Origin: an uncultured Prevotellaceae bacterium
GTDB lineage: Bacteria > Bacteroidota > Bacteroidia > Bacteroidales > Bacteroidaceae
DNA: 64,000 bases
Direction of reading: 5' to 3'
Assembly (NCBI GenBank): GCA_900316645.1
Contig: ONDP01000009.1
Location: 1,272 to 65,271, forward strand
The stretch's first letter is position 1; every line of letters begins with the position of its first letter. Of this stretch, positions 15,770 to 23,679 are shown in pieces. The position numbers and the translations under genes are program-made. A model generated the notes under the pieces. That model made no database searches. It saw only the letters and a program-made list of their open reading frames with translations, and was not told the origin of the DNA.

Positions 15770-15857
15770 ATACTACTAAAAATTTGATACAAAAATAGTG
15801 AAAATATCGGGATATTGGAAATTTTTTAGTAATTTTACGCAGAAAATATAAAAAGTT

Positions 15858-18623
15858 ATGGATAAACTCTTCCTTTTAGACGCTTATGCGCTCATTTATC
15901 GCTCGTATTACGCCTTCATTAAGAATCCGCGTATCAACTCGAAAGGACTGAATACTTCAGCCATTGTAGGTTTTGTAAATACCCTGTATGAGGTGCTGAC
16001 CAAGGAACATCCGACGCACCTTGGGGTAGCTTTTGACCCCCATGGACCCACATTCCGATCGGAAGTCTATCCCGCCTATAAGGCACAGCGAGAAGCAACA
16101 CCGGAGGATATCAAAAGGGCAGTACCTATTATCAAAGACCTGTTGAAAGCATGGAACATACCCATTCTGCAGGTAGATGGTTACGAGGCAGATGACGTCA
16201 TTGGCACCTTAGCTACCAAAGCCGGACAGGAGGGAGTGGAGACCTACATGCTGACCCCAGACAAAGACTACGGACAGTTAGTGACGAATAATGTATTCAT
16301 TTTCCGTCCCCGTCACGGAGGAGGTTATGAGACGATGGGTCCAGAGGAAGTGAAGGCAAAATATACCATACCATCTACAGAGGCAGTGATAGATTTACTG
16401 GCACTGATGGGTGATTCGGCTGATAACTTCCCAGGTTGTCCCGGTGTGGGAGAGAAGACAGCCGTAAAACTGATCAATGAGTTTGGCACCATAGAAAACC
16501 TGATTAGCAAGACAGACGAATTGAAAGGAGCACTGAAGACAAAAATAGAAAGTCATATAGAAGACATCAAAATGTCAAAATTTCTGGCGACAATCAAAAC
16601 AGATGTCCCCATTGAGTTACGTCTTGACGAATTGAAGATTTCAGAACCCAACCAAGAAGAACTTGGAAAACTCATGGACGAATTAGAGTTTAAGAGCCTG
16701 AAAAGTAAGATTCTTAAAAAGTCTGAAAATATTCAAAAACCTGTCAACGGACAACTCGATTTGTTTGCCGAATTTGCGGCCGAGGGGTCGAAAGAGCCAG
16801 AATATTCAAATCTAGAGACGTTAAAAACGGTGGTTCACGACTATCAACTTATTGAAAATGAGGACGATTTACTAAAATTACGTGATTTTTTTCTTACAAA
16901 AGAAATTCTCAGTCTAGATACAGAAACCACATCGACCAATGCAATTGATGCAGAATTAGTAGGATTGAGCTTTGCAGTAGAGGAGCACCAGGCATTTTAC
17001 GTTCCGATTCCCGAAAATCGGGAAGAGGCCCAAAAGCGAGTAGAGATTTTCAGGTCGGTCTATGAAAATGAGAAAATCTTAAAGATAGGTCAGAATTTGA
17101 AATACGACCTGGAAGTATTGCGCAACTATGACATTGAGTTAAAAGGTAAGATGTGGGACACGATGATAGCCCATTATCTCATTCAACCCGAGTTGCGACA
17201 CAATATGGACTATATGGCAGAAATCTATCTGAACTATCAGACCATACATATTGACGAGTTGATTGGTGCGAAAGGTAAGAACCAGCGTTCGATGCGAGAA
17301 CTTGATCCGAAGGAAGTGTATGAATATGCTGCTGAAGATGCCGACATCACATTGCAACTGAAGAATAAGTTAGAGCCGGAACTGAAACAGCAAGGAGCAG
17401 AAAAACTGTTTTATGAGATAGAGATGCCCCTGATGCCTGTATTGGCAGAGATGGAAATGACAGGAGTTTGCTTAGACACCGACTCGCTGGCAGAGACATC
17501 CAAGCAGTTGACCCAGCGCATGCTCGACATAGAGCAACGCATCTACGAACTGGCAGGAGAACATTTTAATATCGCTTCGCCGAAACAGGTGGGTGACATT
17601 CTCTTTGACAAACTCAAAATCATCGATAAAGCCAAGAAGACCAAGAAAGGACAGTATGTCACCAGTGAGGAAGTGCTGCAGCAGTTGCGCCATAAGCACG
17701 AGATAGTAGGTTTGATACTTGATCACAGAGGATTGAAGAAACTGCTAGGCACCTATATCGAAGCCCTGCCAAAGTTGATTAATCCCCGTACAGGACATAT
17801 TCATACCTCTTTCAATCAGACCATTACAGCAACAGGACGCCTATCGTCGAGTGATCCTAATCTGCAGAATATTCCCATTCGCGGAGAGGACGGCAAAGAA
17901 ATCAGAAAGGCTTTTATACCCGAGCCAGGTTGCCTGTTTTTCTCAGCCGACTACAGTCAGATTGAGTTGCGCGTGATGGCCCATCTGTCACAAGACCCAC
18001 AGATGATAGAAGTGTTCCGTGAGGGCAAGGATCTGCACGCTGCCACAGCAGCCAATATCTATAAAAAGCCTATAGAAGAGGTGACACGTGATGAGCGAAC
18101 CAAGTCGAAGCGAGCCAACTTCGGTATCATATACGGAATTACCGTCTTTGGTTTAGCAGAGCGACTGGACATACCTCGCGACGAGGCTAAGATGCTGATA
18201 GACGGCTATTTCGACACCTTCCCACAGGTACACGACTATATGGAGAAATCCAAAGAAGTGGCCCGTCAACAGGGGTATGTCACTACCCTATTCGGACGTC
18301 GTCGCTATTTGCCGGATATCAACTCAGCCAACAGTGTGGTACGTGGTTTTGCCGAGCGTAATGCCATCAATGCCCCGATTCAGGGTACCGCTGCAGATAT
18401 CATCAAGGTGGCGATGATTCATATTTTCCAACGCTTCAAAACTGAAGGTATCAAGAGCAAGATGATTCTCCAGGTACATGATGAATTGAACTTCTCAGTC
18501 TATCCTGACGAGAAAGAAAAGGTGGAACATATTGTATTGGAAGAGATGCAGAATGCCTTCCAGATGGCCGTTCCCCTCGTCGCCGATTCCGGCTTCGGTG
18601 AGAACTGGCTCGAGGCGCATTAG
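15858..18623 (+). CDS. polA: DNA polymerase I
   Basis: A 921-residue three-domain enzyme for Okazaki-fragment processing and repair synthesis. The 5' nuclease domain is at about 1-275 (DGYEADDVIGTLA, LMGDSADNFPGCPGVGEKTA). The 3'-5' exonuclease domain is intact, with the DxE pair in LSLDTETTS near residue 354 and YAAEDADIT near 493. The polymerase domain carries motif A DYSQIELR, motif B RTKSKRANFGIIYG and motif C LQVHDEL. Unlike some PolA lineages, the proofreading residues are kept. The RAYT-like gene begins almost at once after the stop. Confidence 0.97.
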   Translation: MDKLFLLDAYALIYRSYYAFIKNPRINSKGLNTSAIVGFVNTLYEVLTKEHPTHLGVAFDPHGPTFRSEVYPAYKAQREATPEDIKRAVPIIKDLLKAWNIPILQVDGYEADDVIGTLATKAGQEGVETYMLTPDKDYGQLVTNNVFIFRPRHGGGYETMGPEEVKAKYTIPSTEAVIDLLALMGDSADNFPGCPGVGEKTAVKLINEFGTIENLISKTDELKGALKTKIESHIEDIKMSKFLATIKTDVPIELRLDELKISEPNQEELGKLMDELEFKSLKSKILKKSENIQKPVNGQLDLFAEFAAEGSKEPEYSNLETLKTVVHDYQLIENEDDLLKLRDFFLTKEILSLDTETTSTNAIDAELVGLSFAVEEHQAFYVPIPENREEAQKRVEIFRSVYENEKILKIGQNLKYDLEVLRNYDIELKGKMWDTMIAHYLIQPELRHNMDYMAEIYLNYQTIHIDELIGAKGKNQRSMRELDPKEVYEYAAEDADITLQLKNKLEPELKQQGAEKLFYEIEMPLMPVLAEMEMTGVCLDTDSLAETSKQLTQRMLDIEQRIYELAGEHFNIASPKQVGDILFDKLKIIDKAKKTKKGQYVTSEEVLQQLRHKHEIVGLILDHRGLKKLLGTYIEALPKLINPRTGHIHTSFNQTITATGRLSSSDPNLQNIPIRGEDGKEIRKAFIPEPGCLFFSADYSQIELRVMAHLSQDPQMIEVFREGKDLHAATAANIYKKPIEEVTRDERTKSKRANFGIIYGITVFGLAERLDIPRDEAKMLIDGYFDTFPQVHDYMEKSKEVARQQGYVTTLFGRRRYLPDINSANSVVRGFAERNAINAPIQGTAADIIKVAMIHIFQRFKTEGIKSKMILQVHDELNFSVYPDEKEKVEHIVLEEMQNAFQMAVPLVADSGFGENWLEAH

Positions 18624-18627
18624 GAAA

Positions 18628-18654
18628 GTAAACTGAGGCAATGCCTAAGTATAC
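18628..18654. repeat. RAYT-associated imperfect palindrome, outer copy
   Basis: The 27-bp segment begins GTAAACTGAGGCA, has an A at the centre, and continues TGCCTAAGTATAC. It lies between the polA stop and the transposase start and contains the in-frame ATG at 18641. It matches the reverse complement of the internal palindrome at 19123-19149 at 24 of 27 positions. Confidence 0.75.
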
Positions 18655-18694
18655 AGAACGGAGGAAACAGAACAGAGGAAACAAAACAAAAACA

Positions 18695-19735
18695 ATGGAG
18701 ATGGAAACAAAAAACGGCAAGACCCCAGAGAGGAAATGGGAAATCTTTGCTGGCGAAAAGAAACCTTCCATGAAACGCCGTCTCTCTGGCCATGACTACA
18801 GCGATAGAGGTATCTATATGATTACAATGGCTGTCGAAGGACGAAAACCTTTGCTTGGCACTCTTACAGGCAACCCATCAGAGAAAGAAGGACCCAATAT
18901 TCCCCATGTCATTCTATCTCCCTTGGGTGAAAAAGTAAAAGAATGCTGGTTTGCTATTCATAGTCTCCATCCTCAAATAGAGATTTTAAAACTCTGTATC
19001 ATGCCAGATCACATACATTGCATCGTTTTTGTGCATGAAAAAATAGAGCAACATTTGGGACATGTTATTAATGGCTTCAAAACAGGATGCAGAAAGGCTG
19101 CCAAAGCGCTTCACGTCGTACAGCATACTGAGGCAGTGCCTCAGTTTACAAAACACCCCACCACCGGCCTTCTTTGGGAGCCTGGCTATAACGACCGCGT
19201 ACTGCTTCATCGAGGCCAATTAGAGCGTATGTTTGCCTATCTAGACGACAACCCTCGACGTCTGCTCTTGAAACGCCAACACCCAGAATACTTCACACGC
19301 CTTGGTACTATGGCTGTTGCAGGCATCCAAATGCAAGCCATAGGAAACCGTTTCCTTCTTGACAACCCTGTGAAACTACAGGTACAATGCTCTCGTCGTC
19401 TCACTCTTGAAGAAATAGAGCAAAAGAAAGCCACCATACTCTATCAAGCCAACGACCAGGGAGCTATTCTCGTTTCACCCTGCATCAGTCCTGGCGAACA
19501 GCAAATAGCGACAGCTGCCCTCACTGAACATATTCCTCTTATTGTGCTGTTACTTAAAGGGTTTTCTCCGTTTTTCAAGCCTCAACCCAAATACCTTGAA
19601 GCCTGTACTGAAGGGCGTCTGCTCATGCTTTCTCCCTACCCTTGGCAGAACGAAAAAATAACAAATATGCGTCAGCGATGTCTACAATTAAATGACATTG
19701 CCGCTGAAATATGCAAATTATCTAACGTAGGATGA
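18695..19735 (+). CDS. RAYT-like HUH transposase with Rossmann-like C-terminal domain
   Basis: Residue numbers count from the in-frame ATG at 18641. The N-terminal part is a Y1 transposase (IS200/REP-associated type). It has RGIYMITMAVEGR near 56-68, the HUH metal site His124-Ile-His126 in MPDHIHCIVF, WEPGYNDRVLL, and the candidate catalytic Tyr200 in MFAYLDDNPRR. Such enzymes cut and join single-stranded DNA at hairpins. After about residue 255 comes an unusual domain with AILVSPCISPGEQQIATAAL and PLIVLLLKGF. Its Rossmann-like pattern resembles DprA/SLOG proteins; this is my reading of the pattern. The start at 18695 is preferred because 18641 lies in a palindrome. A matching palindrome lies inside the gene. 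The 3' end overlaps the converging methyltransferase gene by 14 bases. Confidence 0.8.
   Translation: MEMETKNGKTPERKWEIFAGEKKPSMKRRLSGHDYSDRGIYMITMAVEGRKPLLGTLTGNPSEKEGPNIPHVILSPLGEKVKECWFAIHSLHPQIEILKLCIMPDHIHCIVFVHEKIEQHLGHVINGFKTGCRKAAKALHVVQHTEAVPQFTKHPTTGLLWEPGYNDRVLLHRGQLERMFAYLDDNPRRLLLKRQHPEYFTRLGTMAVAGIQMQAIGNRFLLDNPVKLQVQCSRRLTLEEIEQKKATILYQANDQGAILVSPCISPGEQQIATAALTEHIPLIVLLLKGFSPFFKPQPKYLEACTEGRLLMLSPYPWQNEKITNMRQRCLQLNDIAAEICKLSNVG
19123..19149. repeat. RAYT-associated palindrome, copy inside the transposase gene
   Basis: ACTGAGGCAGTGCCTCAGT is a perfect palindrome about a central base. With its flanks (GCAT and TTAC) it matches the outer copy in inverted orientation. It is read through as HTEAVPQFT near residues 162-170, between the HUH and tyrosine motifs, without breaking the frame. 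Confidence 0.8.
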
Positions 19736-20255
19736 GCGATTCGGCAAATTTATAGATGATAATGCCGGCAGTAACGGAGACATTCATGGAGTGCTTGGTA
19801 CCCAATTGAGGAATCTCTAAACAGCCATCTGAGGCGTCCACTACTTCCTGGTGGACGCCTTTTACTTCGTTACCTAGTACTACGGCGTATTTTAAGCCCC
19901 GCTGAGGCTCGAATGTATGCAGTTTAGTACTATGTTCCACCTGTTCGACAGAAAACACCGTGTAGCCCTGATTTTTGAGTTCTTCAACTGCCTCTAATGC
20001 TGTGTTGAAGTAGCACCAGCTGACACTATCCTCTGCTCCAAGAGCCGTTTTATGGATTTCAGTAGATGGTGGTGTCTGACAAATGCCACAGAGATAAACA
20101 GCCTCCACGCGGAAGGAATCGCAAGTACGGAATACACTACCTATATTATACATGGAGCGTACATCGTCCAAAACTACAATCAAGGGTAGTTTTTCAGCCT
20201 GTCGATATTCCTCTACAGTCAGTCGCTGCATCTCTATGGTACGTATCTTTCTCAT
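19722..20255 (-). CDS. SpoU/TrmH-family RNA 2'-O-methyltransferase
   Basis: A 177-residue SPOUT-class methyltransferase. The three family motifs are present: NIGSVFRTCDSF near residues 37-48, VVLGNEVKGV near 124-133, and IPQLGTKHSMNVSVTAGI near 148-165. The last of these forms the trefoil knot that binds S-adenosylmethionine. There is no N-terminal substrate-binding domain as in RlmB, so it is a minimal form; the RNA target cannot be inferred. A -7 box TAATTTTG lies on the minus strand (complement of 20278-20285). It is the gene to the left of the proposed origin. Confidence 0.9.
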   Translation of the reverse strand: MRKIRTIEMQRLTVEEYRQAEKLPLIVVLDDVRSMYNIGSVFRTCDSFRVEAVYLCGICQTPPSTEIHKTALGAEDSVSWCYFNTALEAVEELKNQGYTVFSVEQVEHSTKLHTFEPQRGLKYAVVLGNEVKGVHQEVVDASDGCLEIPQLGTKHSMNVSVTAGIIIYKFAESLILR

Positions 20256-20429
20256 GAATCTTTCTCTTATTTTCGTGCAAAATTACTATTTTTTCTCCAA
20301 AAAACTTTTAAAGTTAAAAAATTCTTGTAATTTTTGCAGTCAGCTATATAACTTATTATTAACATAAAACACTTAACGATCCCAGCGATTTAGGTATTAT
20401 GAGATTCTCAGCCGGTGGCCATCAAATAA

Positions 20430-20740
20430 AAAGTGTTGATAACTGTGTGGAAAACCTGTGGATAACGTGTGAATTATCCGCAGGTTTTCATTTTGTCCAT
20501 CGCCAATATGTGAATAAAAAGAATAATTAACACGTTTATACATCACTTTTCCACCATTTTTTTCTTGAAAAAGATATAAACTTATTAATTTTGCACCAAA
20601 ATAGGGATGTGTGGATAAACTACTTATCTGATTTAAAATCAATAAGAAAATATCAACAAGCACTGTGGAATACGGCTTATAATGAGTGGATAAAGAAATA
20701 TGCAAGAAAAAGACAGAAAAGTTTTGCACTTATCAACACC
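20430..20740. other. oriC: Candidate chromosomal replication origin (oriC)
   Basis: The 546-bp gap between the methyltransferase gene and nadA is AT-rich and carries a cluster of DnaA-box-like 9-mers. Matches to TTWTNCACA or its complement: 20446-20454, 20457-20465 (TGTGGATAA), 20509-20517 and 20610-20618 (TGTGGATAA). One-mismatch sites: 20434-20442, 20474-20482, 20547-20555, 20664-20672, 20685-20693 and 20730-20738. The flank at 20286-20375 is A/T-rich and could unwind. Such density over 300 bp is not expected by chance and is not seen elsewhere in the window. Two parS sites lie 10 kb to the left. A 110-codon frame on the minus strand here is not protein-like. Confidence 0.75.
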
Positions 20741-20801
20741 ACATCATAATACATCATTTCTATTTTAAAGAAAAAATAAAAAGAAATAAAATAATAATGT
20801 C

Positions 20802-21791
20802 ATGTTGAAAACTGAGTGGATTAAACAAGGATTTATAGACGAGCCAGTAGCAGAAGGTACTGACTTAAAGGCTGAGATTCGTCGATTGGCAAAAGAAAAA
20901 GGAGCTATTATCCTGGCCCATTATTATACCATAGGTGATATACAAGATATAGCCGACTTTGTAGGCGATTCGTTGGCTTTGGCCCGTAAGGCTGCAGAGA
21001 CAGATGCAAAGATGATGGTGATGTGTGGTGTACACTTTATGGCAGAAACCTGTAAGCTGTTGTCGCCAGATAAGACAGTGCTTTGTCCTGATTTGAATGC
21101 CGGTTGTTCGTTGGCAGACAGTTGCAAGGCAGAAGATCTGAAGAAATACAAAGAAGAGCATCCCGGTTATCAGGTCATTTCGTACGTAAATACCACAGCA
21201 GCTGTCAAGGCATTGACAGATGTAGTAGTCACCAGTGGTAATGCCAAGAAAGTAGTCGATCAGTTGCCTGCAGGAGATAAGTATATCTTCGGACCTGACT
21301 ATAATTTAGGTAATTATATCAATGAAGTGACAGGTAGGAAGATGTTGTTATGGAATGGTGGATGCCATGTACATGAGCGTTTTTCGGTAGATGGGATTTT
21401 GGCATTGAAGAAACAGTATCCCGAGGCTGTCGTTATGGCACATCTCGAGTGTCGAGGTCCCGTTTTGGCATTAGCAGATGTCAAGGGAAGCACAGCAGAT
21501 ATGCTGAAGTATGCACGACAGAATTGTGCAACACAATTTATAGTGGCCACAGAGGCCGGTATTCTGCACGAGATGCAGCGAAACTGTCCTGACAAGGAAT
21601 TTATCCCCGTGCCTCCAGAAATCAGCGAGAGCGGCCTGGAATGCAGTTGTAACGAGTGTCAGTATATGAAGATGAACACATTGCTGAAGATATACAATAC
21701 ATTAAAGTACGAATGGCCTAATGTAGAGATAGATCCAGAGATAGCAAAAGACGCTGTGAAACCTATAGAGAGAATGCTGGAGTTGAGTTAA
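20802..21791 (+). CDS. nadA: Quinolinate synthase
   Basis: NadA condenses iminoaspartate with dihydroxyacetone phosphate to quinolinate in NAD synthesis, using a [4Fe-4S] cluster. The protein is 329 residues. Conserved stretches are AHYYTIGDIQDIADFVGDSL near 39-58, MVMCGVHFMAETCKLL near 73-88 (first cluster cysteine), LECRGPVLALAD near 212-223, and LECSCNECQYMKMNTL near the C-terminus. The neighbouring nadB is not in the window. It is the first gene to the right of the proposed origin. A strong terminator overlaps its stop. Confidence 0.96.
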   Translation: MLKTEWIKQGFIDEPVAEGTDLKAEIRRLAKEKGAIILAHYYTIGDIQDIADFVGDSLALARKAAETDAKMMVMCGVHFMAETCKLLSPDKTVLCPDLNAGCSLADSCKAEDLKKYKEEHPGYQVISYVNTTAAVKALTDVVVTSGNAKKVVDQLPAGDKYIFGPDYNLGNYINEVTGRKMLLWNGGCHVHERFSVDGILALKKQYPEAVVMAHLECRGPVLALADVKGSTADMLKYARQNCATQFIVATEAGILHEMQRNCPDKEFIPVPPEISESGLECSCNECQYMKMNTLLKIYNTLKYEWPNVEIDPEIAKDAVKPIERMLELS

Positions 21792-21803
21792 GCTCCAGCA
21801 TTC
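21772..21803 (+). terminator. Intrinsic terminator after nadA
   Basis: GAATGCTGGAG pairs perfectly with CTCCAGCATTC across a 10-base loop, followed by TTTTATTTTAT. The stem includes the last nadA codons. On the minus strand it also ends the converging cotH operon, though the A-rich side there is weaker. Confidence 0.9.
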
Positions 21804-21805
21804 TT

Positions 21806-23245
21806 TTATTTTATGAATACCTTTATTGTTTTTCCATTTGCATTCTTCAATATATTTAATTTCTTTTTTTTAGGTTTATACTGTTTCATTCCATTGAGAT
21901 TATAATAGGTATTATGAGTATTATTAATACCTGTTTTATTAATTGATATATTTGTTGATTTATCTATGAGTTGTATATTTTGGTCAAGCAGGTCAATATG
22001 ATTCTGAAGCCAGTTATTTATTTGTTGAATATCCTCATTGACTGTTGAATAGTGATAATCAAATCTTTCATTATATAAAGCTCTTGAAATATCTAAAGCT
22101 TTAGCTTCATCACTATTAGGATATTCGTTTAAGAAGTCATACAGTTTATTGACGATTTCTTTTTTCTTATCATTCCAAAGCGTAATATATGTAGTGGCGA
22201 AAATCCGATTACTGCTATTGAAAAGCGCATAAAAATATTCATTTTCCTGAGTATGTAATAATGAAAAACTACCCGGTGTAATATCGTAACTGGAGTCAAA
22301 ATCCCATACACATGGTAACTGTAATTGACTGTTATCCGTATTATCGTATTTCTTCATAAACATATTAGAACCCCATGAGTCCCGTGTACCTATTATGTCA
22401 TGTACAAGTATCCATTTGGCAAAAGACATGATATCAATATATGATTCATAGTTGCCATTAGAAAGACTTTCTTCCATAGACACTATATACTGTTTGATAT
22501 ATGTTTCCTGTTCTTCATTGACTTCATCGCTATCAGGATATTTCCAAGTCCATCGGTAAACATTATCATCTTTATACCAGTTAGAACTGAAATATCTGGT
22601 TTCTTTCCACCAATATGGATCTTTTTCAATGATATAACCCGTGTGTTTATCACAGTTAATGCGACATGATTCATTTTGTTTCATTGTCTCCATCAACAGA
22701 TAACAACCACGATAGTCACCATTTATAATAACATTGCAAGGAATATAGGCAGGCGTCCATTCAAGGTCTAATAGCTGACTTACTTTGAAACCTATCATGG
22801 TGTTTAAAGAGACAGCATCCTTTAGGAGTCGCCATTCTTTATCTTTATATTTGCTGTCATTTCCTCTACATAAAAGGTCAGCAGCTTTCTCAAGTTTTAT
22901 TTTATATGGCATATTAAGAGGATGAGAATAATAGGCAGTAGTATTGCCGTTAATACGTATGGTAGCACCAGATGTTTTCTTGATATATTCATCACTGTCA
23001 TAAAGCGTCTGTCCGTCTTTACTGATTACTATTTTGCATGGTACCTTATTCTTATATAACATATTATATGAACCAGGGAATAATGGTGATTCAACGATAG
23101 TGCCTTCTGGTTCTTCATTGTTGACAGTTGTAATTTCCACTATGTGCAAACCAGCTTGTTTCACTTGATCTAAAGTGATAGTTTTTTGTGCCACTATTGG
23201 TAAAGTGGTGAAACATAATAGAAGTGAAATAAAGAAATTTCTCAT
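21806..23245 (-). CDS. Exported CotH-kinase-family protein
   Basis: A 479-residue secreted protein with a clear signal peptide (MRNFFISLLLCFTTLPIVAQ). The CotH fold is shown by ATIRINGNTTA near residues 93-103, the lysine-containing PYKIKLEKAADLL near 112-124, and CVWDFDSSYD near 307-316, which carries the metal-binding aspartates. Spore-coat CotH is a protein kinase; the role of bacteroidete secreted members is unknown, and polysaccharide or protein phosphorylation is only a guess. The C-terminal tail (TYYNLNGMKQYKP to KVFIK) resembles the sorting-type tails common in Prevotella exported proteins. It ends a long operon; the start overlaps gtrA by 4 bases. Confidence 0.85.
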   Translation of the reverse strand: MRNFFISLLLCFTTLPIVAQKTITLDQVKQAGLHIVEITTVNNEEPEGTIVESPLFPGSYNMLYKNKVPCKIVISKDGQTLYDSDEYIKKTSGATIRINGNTTAYYSHPLNMPYKIKLEKAADLLCRGNDSKYKDKEWRLLKDAVSLNTMIGFKVSQLLDLEWTPAYIPCNVIINGDYRGCYLLMETMKQNESCRINCDKHTGYIIEKDPYWWKETRYFSSNWYKDDNVYRWTWKYPDSDEVNEEQETYIKQYIVSMEESLSNGNYESYIDIMSFAKWILVHDIIGTRDSWGSNMFMKKYDNTDNSQLQLPCVWDFDSSYDITPGSFSLLHTQENEYFYALFNSSNRIFATTYITLWNDKKKEIVNKLYDFLNEYPNSDEAKALDISRALYNERFDYHYSTVNEDIQQINNWLQNHIDLLDQNIQLIDKSTNISINKTGINNTHNTYYNLNGMKQYKPKKKKLNILKNANGKTIKVFIK

Positions 23246-23679
23246 TTTTTAAAAGCAAAGAATCGTTGACCTAAATAATTGAATAATACGAATAAACACA
23301 TACCCAATGCCATTGATACATTTTCCTGGATGGTCTTACTGAACCCTGTCAAGATGCACTGCATAACAGGTTTTGCTATTCCATATGCCAACAGATAGCA
23401 GATGAGGATATTGGTGATAAAGCGATACAATGAATGATAGCCTTTTTCATGAAATCTGAAGGTGAAATTTTTGTTGAGCAAGTAACTTACAATGCTGCCA
23501 AAGAAATAATTGGATGCTGATGATACCCAATAGTTGAGATGAAAAACATTATAAAAGACAAACATAATGGTAGTGCCGACAATAGTATTGATGACACCTA
23601 CCATCACAAACTTCATAAATGTTTTGTCGGTAAACAGTCCTATCTTATCTTTTAATGACATCAATATGCTCATGATCAA
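23242..23679 (-). CDS. GtrA family membrane protein
   Basis: A 145-residue protein with four membrane helices and the GtrA opening KFVMVGVINTIVGTTIMFVF near residues 23-42, plus SYLLNKNFTFRFHEKG. GtrA-like proteins are thought to move lipid-linked sugars across the inner membrane for glycosylation. The frame overlaps the upstream membrane-protein gene by 35 bases; the second or third ATG (residues 4 or 7) is as likely a start. With the preceding gene it may form a small sugar-transfer module. Confidence 0.85.
   Translation of the reverse strand: MIMSILMSLKDKIGLFTDKTFMKFVMVGVINTIVGTTIMFVFYNVFHLNYWVSSASNYFFGSIVSYLLNKNFTFRFHEKGYHSLYRFITNILICYLLAYGIAKPVMQCILTGFSKTIQENVSMALGMCLFVLFNYLGQRFFAFKK

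Noticed and set aside
18628-19735. Complete IS200/IS605 insertion sequence
   Set aside because: No TnpB, no clear left and right ends with flanking target, and the gene is nested tightly between polA and the methyltransferase gene; a RAYT-type domesticated transposase fits better.
20256-20430. tRNA or small RNA gene in the gap left of the DnaA boxes
   Set aside because: No cloverleaf, no T-loop GTTCRA sequence and no strong stem was found; the stretch is A/T-rich and plain.
20397-20729. 110-codon frame on the minus strand in the gap before nadA
   Set aside because: It crosses the DnaA-box cluster, has low-complexity composition and no promoter or ribosome-binding site; the origin explains the sequence better.
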